In this document: positions 1-6,072 of the stretch, in pieces
Numbering within the stretch: position 1 is the first letter of the stretch
Layout: each line of letters starts with the position of its first letter
Source: Planctomycetota bacterium
Lineage (GTDB): Bacteria > Planctomycetota > UBA8108
NCBI GenBank assembly: GCA_002695115.1
Contig: NZOA01000035.1
Location: 38,590 to 49,987, forward strand
Length of the DNA: 11,398 nt
Direction: 5' to 3'
Notes under the pieces: generated by a model
Seen by the model: the letters and a program-made list of their open reading frames with translations, nothing else
What the model was told of the DNA's origin: nothing
Database searches by the model: none
Program-made: the position numbers and the translations under genes

Positions 1-93
1 TGGAACAGGCAATTCAAAGTTGAAACGGCGATCTCCGGAAAACCTATTTTACCAGATAGCATTCCCTGACCCGCAAAGTATTTAAAACGGCGA

Positions 94-140
94 AAAGGGT
101 CCCCAATGACGGGGCAGGACCGGCCCGGTGCGGCCCGTCC
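94..140 (-). terminator. Possible weak terminator after the zinc-ribbon gene
   Basis: Downstream of the stop codon at 177 the minus strand can form an imperfect hairpin over 140-117 (GGAC/GTCC and GGCC/GGCC arms, one internal mismatch, 6-nt loop). A short CCCC/GGGG hairpin follows at 114-101, then ACCCTTTT ending at 94. The T-run is only four long and does not directly abut a strong stem, so an intrinsic terminator is possible rather than convincing. The rest of positions 1-176 shows no gene that I can support. Confidence 0.3.
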
Positions 141-176
141 GGCGGACTGTATAAGATCTGGACACTCCCCCCCGGC

Positions 177-785
177 CTATTTGCTGATGTCCTCATCCGT
201 ATTGTCACGCAAATCGAGAAGAAGCCGGACGACATCGTTCTGCTGATCACCCAGGCTGGCCATTAACAATGCCAGCTCGGCGAGGTATTTCAGCAACAGG
301 AACAGGATCCCCCCCACAAGGATCCAGCCGATCAGGACCATGCTGAGGATGACAATCGAGCCGATCTCGCCGGCGACCTTGAGATAGATGGTCAGGCCGA
401 TGCCGGTCAACGCCAGCATCAGGGCCGCGTAGGCGCCAATCAGGAGGAGATCTGCGAGGTACCTGAGTCCCAGGAATCCCGGGCCCGATCTCGGATCATA
501 ATTGCGAACAGGCTGGGTTCCGGTCTGGAACTTTTCGTAATACGGCATCGCGGCCTTGCTGCCGCGGCTCTTCTTCTCCTGGCGCTCGATCAGTTCGATG
601 CGCCGGCGATCCTCGAGCTGCTGCAGTTTCCTGGCCTCTAATTCCGCGGCCTCCTGCAAGGTCTGCTCCTCGGTTTTGAGAACAAAACGATGATCACACT
701 TGGGGCAATTTATCTTTTTGCCCGCGTAATCCTCGGGAGCGGAAAACAGCTTGCCACAACAGGGACAGGAGGTCTTGAGGGCCAA
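177..785 (-). CDS. Zinc-ribbon, coiled-coil, two-helix membrane protein (hypothetical)
   Basis: A 202-residue protein that I cannot assign to a named function. Residues 7-30 form a small zinc ribbon with CPCC (C7, C10) and CPKC (C27, C30) knuckles, a style common at the N-terminus of Planctomycetota proteins. Residues about 38-75 are rich in E, K, R and Q and look like a charged coiled coil. Two hydrophobic segments at about 110-136 and 144-168 should span the inner membrane, leaving the ribbon and the acidic C-terminal tail (DNTDEDISK) on the same side, presumably the cytoplasm. The C-terminal half resembles small two-helix DUF4282-type proteins in layout, but this was not tested. The start is TTG (785-783), chosen because the ribbon begins six codons later. 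It lies 8 bp after the HEAT-repeat gene's TGA and has no clear Shine-Dalgarno sequence, so translation is probably coupled to that gene. Confidence 0.75.
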   Translation of the reverse strand: MALKTSCPCCGKLFSAPEDYAGKKINCPKCDHRFVLKTEEQTLQEAAELEARKLQQLEDRRRIELIERQEKKSRGSKAAMPYYEKFQTGTQPVRNYDPRSGPGFLGLRYLADLLLIGAYAALMLALTGIGLTIYLKVAGEIGSIVILSMVLIGWILVGGILFLLLKYLAELALLMASLGDQQNDVVRLLLDLRDNTDEDISK

Positions 786-793
786 GGCTAAAA

Positions 794-3145
794 TCAGATG
801 TCGCCATCAGGATCGAGATCGTCGCTGCCGGGCTCCTCGACGGAAGCATCTTCCTCTGGAGCGGGCTCCTCCTCCGGGGCTCCAGCATCGGCCGGGGCAG
901 CGCCCGAAGACTTGCTCTGGATCAGGGCAAGATGGTCTTCAGCGCTCGCGCCGGAACGCCCGAAGGCGATCCAGGAGGCCTGGCGAATGGCGGCATCATT
1001 CTCCGCGCAGCCGCTCTTGATGATCAGGAGAACATCGTCGGTGGCTTTCTGGGACGCCGATAGGGCCTTGCCAATGGCAAGCATCGCCGCCTTGCGAACC
1101 CTGGCTGAATTATCCAGGTTGGAAAAGACCTGGGCAACCTGCGCCAGGATCCCTGTCGCCCTCAGGTTACCGAGGGCCTCCAGGCAGGGGATCCTCACGC
1201 TGTCAGGCCTGTTGGTAAGAACCTGGCCGAGCGAGGCGACCGACTGGACTACGGGCATATCCGTCCGCACCGACGAGAGATACGAGAGCGCCTCGGCGGC
1301 TTCAGAGGCCAGGCGCGTGGCGAGAGTCTTCGAATCGTCCTTGCCTTCGAAGATCGGCTCAACCACCGCTTTCTGGAGCGCTACCGCGCCGATATTGGCG
1401 GCGATGACCCAGACCTTCCTCTCATCACTCTCATAGGCTTCCTTGGCTTTTTCCTTACGGCCGGGCTCAACGACCACGACCACCGGCACGTCGACGGTCC
1501 TGTAGTCCTTCCTCAGCTCGTTGACAATCGTATTGATGGGTGAGGTGGCGCGCTCGACAGTCGCGTAGCCAATCTCTTCATCCACCAGGACCATGTCCGG
1601 AGGTGATTTCCTGAGCGTATGAAGCAACTCTTCGACGTTCGTCTCGTGGAGATAGCTCTCCATGTTGAGCTTGCTGCGCAGGAGCGCATCGAACCGGTTG
1701 GCCAGGGGTTTGTTCCCCATTCCCTTGACGACGGTCCGAATCCCGCTCTGGACGACCGCGTTCGAGAGAATCGAGATCACCTGCTCACCGGCATCGAAGC
1801 CGGACTCAGGGTTCCAATAGGCCAGCGTAATCGCGGCGGCGACACGCACGAGTCGTGAATTTTCGTCCTCGAGCGCTTCGACAAGAGCCACGGGAACCTC
1901 TCCGCGCAGCCCGATCGTATGGGCGGAACGAATCAGCTTACGCGCGACCTCTCCCCGTCCATCCAGGGCCGCCTGCCTGATAGCGGCATAGAGAACGGGC
2001 GCCGGGGCGGACAGCAGACGGTTTCTCACCACCAGGTCAGTATGGTCCTTCTGGCCTGAGAGAACGGCCTTGATGTCTTCAAAACCATCCTGGGCGGAAT
2101 ACCAGGATGTGTTTTCATCGTACTCGACGATACGGGCCGCATCGGCGCAGAGGTTCAGAACACGGGCCGCCGTGTAGTTCGGATCGAGCTTGAGCGACTC
2201 GAGCAGGCACTGCGTCGCCATCATCTCGCTCACCTGGAAACCCACCACCTTGGTTCCAATGACCTGCATGCCCGAGAGCTCGTAGACCATCGGAGAATAC
2301 TTCCTGTTGTCGAAAGGATTGCGATAAGGCTTGAGATAGAACTCCCTGGCGGTCTGAAGGAAATAAGCCTTCGCATCGTCGACCGTGCCGGTCCCATCGA
2401 GATCGGCAAGTATGGCGTTCAGGGAGGAGGAGGCCTCGTCACGGACCTCCTTGAGATCATCGGTCTCGGCCAGGGCCTTGAGATACCCGAGTGAATACGG
2501 GTGCCTCAGCGACCTGGCGCCCAGCAGGGCGGCAACGTTGGTGCGAATTCTTCCATCGGGGTGCTTGCAGGCGGCCACCAGCGGTGGCAGCGCATCCATC
2601 CCGATGCGGGCGATCCAGTTCATCACCAGGGCCCGCACGGCAATCTCTCCATCACCGAGGTAGGGAATCAGCAGCGGCACGAGATTCCGGCCGAGCTGGT
2701 AGGCATACTGGATCTTGTATCTCAGTTGCTCTTCATTCTCACTCTGAAGAACCGTTTCGACAGCCGTCTTCAAAACCTCACTGTCTTCACCTCGTTGAGA
2801 GATCACCAGGGTGGAGATCCTGAGGAGCTCAACGCCGATACCCGACACACGAGGATTCTCGCTGCGAACCATGCGGTAGATCTTGGCAACCGAGGCCTTC
2901 TCGACAAAATCGGCGACCAGGTCGTTGGTCGGGTTTTCCGCGAAAGCTTTCTCGAATTCCCCGATGGCGCCATCGAGGTCGCCTTCCTGGAACCTGGAGA
3001 AGCCCTGTTCCAGCAGCCCCCCGGAGCCGTCCTCATCCTGAGCGACGGCACCAGCGAGAGGAACAAGCAGCAGGCCGGTGATGAACAGGCTTTTTACAGC
3101 CACAAAAACCGTAGGACCCCAAGAGCTCAGCTTCTTACACGACAT
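794..3145 (-). CDS. Exported TPR/HEAT-repeat protein with receiver-like segment
   Basis: A 783-residue protein from the preferred start. Residues 1-35 look like a Sec signal peptide: positive n-region (KK), hydrophobic stretch from about 13, and a likely cleavage after AVA before QDEDG. It has no lipobox cysteine. A TPR-like unit follows at about 43-77 (GDLDGAIGEFEKAFAENP), then HEAT-like helical repeats at about 145-245 and 380-460 and again from about 605 to 745. Residues about 470-600 resemble a degenerate response-regulator receiver fold (PDMVLVDEE, DVPVVVVVEPG, then a terminal helix). The last 35 residues are an acidic, Ala/Pro/Glu-rich tail. HEAT and TPR repeats bind proteins, so a scaffold outside the cytoplasm is inferred; the true role is unknown. 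The ATG at 3145 is preferred over the in-frame ATG at 3250 because it starts the signal peptide and has an AAAGG 11 nt upstream, whereas the 3250 start adds 35 residues and has no Shine-Dalgarno sequence. Confidence 0.8.
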   Translation of the reverse strand: MSCKKLSSWGPTVFVAVKSLFITGLLLVPLAGAVAQDEDGSGGLLEQGFSRFQEGDLDGAIGEFEKAFAENPTNDLVADFVEKASVAKIYRMVRSENPRVSGIGVELLRISTLVISQRGEDSEVLKTAVETVLQSENEEQLRYKIQYAYQLGRNLVPLLIPYLGDGEIAVRALVMNWIARIGMDALPPLVAACKHPDGRIRTNVAALLGARSLRHPYSLGYLKALAETDDLKEVRDEASSSLNAILADLDGTGTVDDAKAYFLQTAREFYLKPYRNPFDNRKYSPMVYELSGMQVIGTKVVGFQVSEMMATQCLLESLKLDPNYTAARVLNLCADAARIVEYDENTSWYSAQDGFEDIKAVLSGQKDHTDLVVRNRLLSAPAPVLYAAIRQAALDGRGEVARKLIRSAHTIGLRGEVPVALVEALEDENSRLVRVAAAITLAYWNPESGFDAGEQVISILSNAVVQSGIRTVVKGMGNKPLANRFDALLRSKLNMESYLHETNVEELLHTLRKSPPDMVLVDEEIGYATVERATSPINTIVNELRKDYRTVDVPVVVVVEPGRKEKAKEAYESDERKVWVIAANIGAVALQKAVVEPIFEGKDDSKTLATRLASEAAEALSYLSSVRTDMPVVQSVASLGQVLTNRPDSVRIPCLEALGNLRATGILAQVAQVFSNLDNSARVRKAAMLAIGKALSASQKATDDVLLIIKSGCAENDAAIRQASWIAFGRSGASAEDHLALIQSKSSGAAPADAGAPEEEPAPEEDASVEEPGSDDLDPDGDI

Positions 3146-3254
3146 AGCCGTGAAAACCTTTCTTCTTCTGCCAATGAGATACCGAAGGCCTACGCGAGGA
3201 GCTTTTCGAAAATCCTCGAACCGAGACCAACGAATCCCGATGTCTGACATACCA

Positions 3255-3272
3255 ATTCAATAGATTCAATAG
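3255..3272. repeat. Tandem 9-bp direct repeat
   Basis: ATTCAATAG occurs twice in perfect tandem (3255-3263 and 3264-3272), inside the leader of the HEAT-repeat gene and just upstream of the alternative ATG at 3250. It could be a regulator half-site pair or a chance microduplication. Confidence 0.6.
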
Positions 3273-3377
3273 CGAAACATGATCCGGCGACAAAACATAA
3301 GTCCTGACACCTGGAAGTCATAAAAACCACTCATGCGGCGACTGGCCTTCCAACACCCAACTCGGACTTTCTTCGAT

Positions 3378-3405
3378 TTCGAGGGCCCACTCGGCCGCCC
3401 TCGAA
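3378..3405. other. 9-bp stem, 10-nt loop inverted repeat
   Basis: TTCGAGGGC (3378-3386) and GCCCTCGAA (3397-3405) are perfectly complementary around a 10-nt loop, extendable by one G-U pair. No T-run follows on either strand, so it is not a classical intrinsic terminator. It lies in the predicted leader RNA of the HEAT-repeat gene. Confidence 0.65.
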
Positions 3406-3441
3406 GACCTTTCCGGAGGGCTCGCTCAGATCAGAATTAAG

Positions 3442-3467
3442 GGTAAAGACTCCGGTTTTTTACCGGA
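3442..3467. other. Perfect 6-bp hairpin with overlapping alternative stem
   Basis: TCCGGT (3451-3456) and ACCGGA (3462-3467) form a perfect stem with a 5-nt T loop (A loop in the minus-strand RNA). The same bases 3459-3464 can instead pair with 3442-3447 (GGTAAA/TTTACC), so the two stems exclude each other. In the predicted minus-strand transcript this sits within the first 35 nt and may act as a 5' stabilising or switching element. Confidence 0.5.
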
Positions 3468-3480
3468 ACCTCAACCTAAG

Positions 3481-3510
3481 ATTATAGGCATCCACTTCGG
3501 ACACTGTCAA
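3481..3510 (-). promoter_or_regulatory. Consensus housekeeping promoter for the HEAT-repeat/zinc-ribbon unit
   Basis: On the minus strand, TTGACA (3510-3505) is followed after exactly 18 bp by TATAAT (3486-3481). Both hexamers match the sigma-70 consensus perfectly at a permitted spacing. It points to the HEAT-repeat gene and is the strongest promoter signal in the window. The start of transcription is expected near 3474. Confidence 0.7.
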
Positions 3511-3710
3511 GACCGCACAGGCTCAGACCTGCCAACCTAACATTACATATAACAAAAACTTAATTAAACCGCCGCTGGCGACTTAACCAGCACCGGAACG
3601 AGACTTCAGATGCCCTCAACCACTGCCATACAAGAGTATACTTCAGCTTGAGAAAGAGCGCCAAGCGGATACAGTCATATGAGGATTCACCTTGCGGAGA
3701 TCCTGGAATA

Positions 3711-3716
3711 TATAAT
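3711..3716 (+). promoter_or_regulatory. Possible -10 element of larC
   Basis: A perfect TATAAT ends 14 bp before the larC ATG, but there is no convincing -35 hexamer at 16-18 bp. If used, the transcript would have a leader of only about 7-8 nt and no real Shine-Dalgarno sequence, meaning near-leaderless initiation. The upstream stretch 3511-3700 shows an AT-rich patch (3541-3570), no gene and no better plus-strand promoter. Confidence 0.35.
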
Positions 3717-3730
3717 TCGGAAATCGCCAG

Positions 3731-5017
3731 ATGACAAAAATCGCTTATTTTCAACCCTTCAGCGGCTGCAGTGGAGATATGACGCTCGGGGCTCTCGCCG
3801 ATGCGGGACTCGACCTCGAGGAGCTCCGCAAAGGACTCCGCAAGCTCAACCTCGGCGGCTACTCCATAGAAGAGGAGACCGTCCGGCGCGGGGCCTTCCA
3901 ATGCACCCGGGTCAGGGTCGTGCTCGATGAACCGGGAGGCCCCTCGGGCAGGGTGACGGAAAATGGACATTCCCATGAGCATGCGCACTCTCATTCCCAT
4001 GCGCACTCTCATGCGACTGAAACAAAAGCATCTCCCGGCGAAGCCCACCGCAGCCTGGGCTCCATCATCGAGCTCATCGACTCCAGCGACCTGCCGGCTG
4101 GCGCCGTAAAAAACGCGAAGGCCGTTTTTACCCGGCTTGGCGAAGCTGAAGCCCGGGTCCACGGTGTCGATATCGAAGAGGTCCACTTCCACGAAGTCGG
4201 GGCGGTCGACTCCATCGTCGATATCGTTGGAAGCTGCCTGGCCCTGGAGCTTCTCGATATCGATGAGGTCTATTGCGCCCCCATCACCGTGGGCACAGGC
4301 TTCGTGGAAGGAGCGCACGGCCGTATGCCCCTGCCCGCGCCGGCCACCGCCGAGCTCCTGAAAGGCTTTCCGATCGAGCAGGTCGACAGCGGCGCCGAGC
4401 TCACGACGCCAACGGGAGCGGCGCTGTTAACCACCCTGGCCGTGAATTTCGGCCCGATGCCGCCGGTCACCATCTCCTCGATGGGACTCGGCGCGGGTGA
4501 CGAACGGCACGGAGCGACCCCGAACGCGCTACGGGTCTTCCTGGCCGACAGGGTCGAGGAGAAGGACACGGGAAGAGATACTGTTCTCCTGCTGGAAACC
4601 AACATCGACGATATGAGCTCGGAGTGGATCGGACACCTCATGGACCGCCTGTTCGAAAATGGAGCCCTCGATGTTTACGTAACCCCGATCCTGATGAAGA
4701 AAACCCGGCCGGCTCACAAGCTCTCCATCCTCGGCCCCCTTGACCGGGAACGGGAGCTTGCCGATACCCTCTTTACCGAGAGCACCACGCTCGGGGTGAG
4801 AAGAACCGAGATTGAACGGATCGTGCTCGAGAGAGAGACCATGGAGATCGAGACGCCCTGGGGCCCGATACGAATCAAGATTGCCCGGCGCGGGGGCGAG
4901 CGGGTCGGAGCCTCCCCTGAATACGAAGATCTCAAGCGCGTCGCCGAAGCGGCGGGACTTCCGATCAAGGAAGTTCACCGGCAGGCCCTGGAGCTCTACC
5001 ATCGCTCGGTAGATTGA
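3731..5017 (+). CDS. larC: Nickel-pincer cofactor biosynthesis protein LarC
   Basis: A 428-residue protein and the only plus-strand gene. LarC is the CTP-dependent cyclometallase that inserts nickel into the pyridinium bis-thiocarboxylate mononucleotide made by LarB and LarE, giving the nickel-pincer nucleotide cofactor used by LarA-type lactate racemase and its relatives. Family marks: the N-terminal FSGCSGDMTLGALADAG (residues 10-26), the His-rich loop at 80-94 (eight His), HFHEVGAVDSIVDI (152-165), PLPAPAT (200-206), ELTTPTGAALL (223-233), then the LarC2/CTP-binding part with ETNIDDMSSE (289-298) and MKKTRPAHKL (322-331). Both halves are in one frame, unlike Lactobacillus plantarum larC, which needs a programmed frameshift. 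The ATG fits the family N-terminus, although the Shine-Dalgarno sequence is weak (GGAA 8 nt upstream). It converges on fliA with 15 bp between stops. No other lar gene is present, so its partners must lie elsewhere. Confidence 0.95.
   Translation: MTKIAYFQPFSGCSGDMTLGALADAGLDLEELRKGLRKLNLGGYSIEEETVRRGAFQCTRVRVVLDEPGGPSGRVTENGHSHEHAHSHSHAHSHATETKASPGEAHRSLGSIIELIDSSDLPAGAVKNAKAVFTRLGEAEARVHGVDIEEVHFHEVGAVDSIVDIVGSCLALELLDIDEVYCAPITVGTGFVEGAHGRMPLPAPATAELLKGFPIEQVDSGAELTTPTGAALLTTLAVNFGPMPPVTISSMGLGAGDERHGATPNALRVFLADRVEEKDTGRDTVLLLETNIDDMSSEWIGHLMDRLFENGALDVYVTPILMKKTRPAHKLSILGPLDRERELADTLFTESTTLGVRRTEIERIVLERETMEIETPWGPIRIKIARRGGERVGASPEYEDLKRVAEAAGLPIKEVHRQALELYHRSVD
3968..4012 (+). repeat. 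Short direct repeats coding the LarC His-rich loop
   Basis: CATGCGCACTCTCAT occurs at 3980-3994 and exactly again at 3998-4012 (offset 18 bp, in frame), and CATTCCCATG occurs at 3968-3977 and 3992-4001. Together they encode the alternating His-Ser/Ala run at LarC residues 80-94. The pattern suggests growth of the loop by in-frame slippage or microduplication. Confidence 0.75.
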
Positions 5018-5032
5018 AACCGGGCGAACGAC

Positions 5033-5809
5033 TCAGGAAAGCAGCTCGGTCTGGAATTTTCGCAGTTGGCCCTTCAGGCGGAGAATAATCCGTGAGTGCA
5101 GCTGGCAGACTCTCGACTCTGAAAGATCGAGGGCCTCACCTATCTCCCGCATGGTCAGCTCTTCGTAGTAGTAGAGAAGGATAATCAGGCGCTCCTTGCG
5201 GCTGAGCCCCCGGGTGATGAACTCGGTGACCTCCTTCTTCTTCAGCTCGATCTCGGGATCGACGCCTTTCTTATCCTCGAGGAGGTCAAGCTTCCGCATC
5301 GACTTGCCGCCGTCATCGTCCTTCGTTTCCGTCGTGAGGCTGGTCATGGTGACCGCGCTGGCCTCGCGGGCCATCGCCTCGAATTCCGACAGGCCCATCT
5401 CGAGGTGGGTGGCCATTTCAATGTCTGATGGATCCCGGCCGAGCTGGGTCTCGAGGGCCTTCCGGGCACGCTCGAGCTGGTTCGCCTTGCTTCGAACAAT
5501 TCTCGGCACCCAGTCGAGAGAACGAAGCTCATCGAGAATGGCTCCGCGAATCCTCGTGGTGCAATAGGTCTCGAACTTGACTCCTCTCTCGGGATCGAAT
5601 CCCCGCACCGCGTCCATGAGGCCCAGGACCCCGGCGCTCTGAAGATCCTCTACGTTGATATTCTTGGGGAGCTTGGCCAGCAGTCGCTCGGCAATGTACC
5701 TCACCAGGGGAAGATACTTCTCGAGCAGGTGATTGCGGAGGTCCAGGCTCTGAGTACGCTTGTACTCCCTCCACATCGCAATCACTTCCGGGTCAACCTT
5801 CTTTCGCAT
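5033..5809 (-). CDS. fliA: Flagellar sigma factor FliA (sigma-28)
   Basis: A 258-residue FliA/WhiG-family sigma factor that directs RNA polymerase to late flagellar and chemotaxis promoters. Region 2 covers about 27-105, with the core-binding and -10-melting part (NINVEDLQSAGVLGLMDAV, FDPERGVKFETY, DWVPRIVR). Region 3 lies at about 108-145, and region 4 at about 195-250, with the -35 recognition helix-turn-helix in LTMREIGEALDLSESRVCQL. Region 1 is absent, as is normal for this group. The longest frame begins at a TTG at 5818, but the strong AGAAGAAGG abuts that TTG directly and stands 9 nt before the ATG at 5809, so the ATG is the better start. It is the last gene of the flagellar operon, and a sigma-28-like promoter about 75 bp upstream suggests autoregulation. 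No anti-sigma FlgM is visible. Confidence 0.95.
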   Translation of the reverse strand: MRKKVDPEVIAMWREYKRTQSLDLRNHLLEKYLPLVRYIAERLLAKLPKNINVEDLQSAGVLGLMDAVRGFDPERGVKFETYCTTRIRGAILDELRSLDWVPRIVRSKANQLERARKALETQLGRDPSDIEMATHLEMGLSEFEAMAREASAVTMTSLTTETKDDDGGKSMRKLDLLEDKKGVDPEIELKKKEVTEFITRGLSRKERLIILLYYYEELTMREIGEALDLSESRVCQLHSRIILRLKGQLRKFQTELLS

Positions 5810-5839
5810 CTGAATCAACCTTCTTCTAACGTGAATCGC

Positions 5840-6022
5840 TCACGCACAGAATCTTCCCTCGATGACAAGCGTCGCCATCATAGTTTTATCGGGCAGTCCT
5901 GGCCGGGACTTTAGACCCCGAAAGAGAACTATTTGTCCCGAAGCCTTCCCCGGGCGCGCCCGGGGCATCCACTCGAGTAACTCCATACCGCCAGAACCGC
6001 TCATCATGGCGCCCTGAACCAT
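5840..6022 (-). CDS. Small ORF between flhG and fliA (hypothetical)
   Basis: A 60-codon frame (MVQGAMMSGSG... to ...EGRFCA) that I do not recognise. It is supported by a textbook ribosome binding site (GAGGAG, 7 nt, ATG at 6022), by a purine-rich tract just upstream (6058-6030) and by its place in a tightly packed operon. An in-frame ATG at 6049 exists but has poorer spacing. It has no transmembrane segment or cysteine motif and is Met- and Gly-rich in its first third. Against it, a sigma-28-like promoter and an 18-bp palindrome lie inside it, and third-position G+C looks somewhat lower than in its neighbours. It ends 30 bp before the fliA ATG. Confidence 0.45.
   Translation of the reverse strand: MVQGAMMSGSGGMELLEWMPRARPGKASGQIVLFRGLKSRPGLPDKTMMATLVIEGRFCA
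5886..5913 (-). promoter_or_regulatory. Sigma-28 (FliA)-type promoter upstream of fliA
   Basis: The minus strand carries TAAAG (5913-5909) and CCCGATAA (5893-5886), separated so that TAAA-N16-CCCGATAA compares with the FliA consensus TAAA-N15-GCCGATAA (one extra spacer base, one mismatch in the -10 octamer). The spacer holds an inverted repeat, AGTCC/GGACT (5911-5896 on the minus strand). Predicted initiation near 5879 gives fliA a leader of about 70 nt. Confidence 0.5.
5948..5965. other. 18-bp perfect GC palindrome
   Basis: CCCCGGGCGCGCCCGGGG is fully self-complementary and all G/C. As RNA it can form a 7-bp stem with a CGCG loop. No T-run follows on either strand. It lies in the flhG-fliA gap, inside the small ORF, about 35 bp upstream of the sigma-28-like promoter. 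Confidence 0.8.
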
Positions 6023-6072
6023 TATTTCGCTCCTCTTCGCATCTCTCACTCTCTCTCCGTAACAGCCCTGAG

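Larger units (their letters stand above)
3146..3474 (-). promoter_or_regulatory. Long structured leader of the HEAT-repeat gene
   Basis: If transcription starts about 7 nt after the -10 box at 3481-3486, the mRNA has an untranslated leader of about 330 nt. It holds a hairpin next to its 5' end (3467-3451), a competing short stem (3464-3459 with 3447-3442), a 9-bp hairpin (3405-3378) and a tandem 9-bp repeat (3272-3255). A 22-codon ORF (ATG at 3334, TGA at 3266) with GGAAGG about 11 nt upstream could be a leader peptide. No match to a riboswitch class that I know was recognised. Confidence 0.45.

Noticed and set aside
2501..3247. 248-codon plus-strand frame opposite the HEAT-repeat gene
   Set aside because: The minus-strand frame has a signal peptide and repeats, while this one has no coherent protein features.
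3310..3380. Fragments resembling RNase P RNA (GAAAGTCCG, CAGTCGCCG) on the minus strand
   Set aside because: They are in the wrong order, and none of the other conserved RNase P elements is present.
3425..3445. TPP-riboswitch-like string (TACCC...CTGATCTGAG) on the minus strand
   Set aside because: It partly resembles the TPP core, but the CTGAGA element and the following TAAT...CAGCG half are absent and the pairing does not fit.
3679..3930. Plus-strand ORF starting just upstream of larC
   Set aside because: Out of frame with LarC and overlapping its conserved N-terminus; Arg-rich, shadow-like composition.
3560..4318. 252-codon minus-strand frame opposite the larC start
   Set aside because: Most of it is antisense to conserved LarC sequence; the remaining part runs into the intergenic region with no ribosome binding site or homology.
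5810..5818. TTG start for fliA
   Set aside because: The Shine-Dalgarno sequence directly abuts this TTG, leaving no spacer, while the ATG at 5809 has ideal 9-nt spacing.
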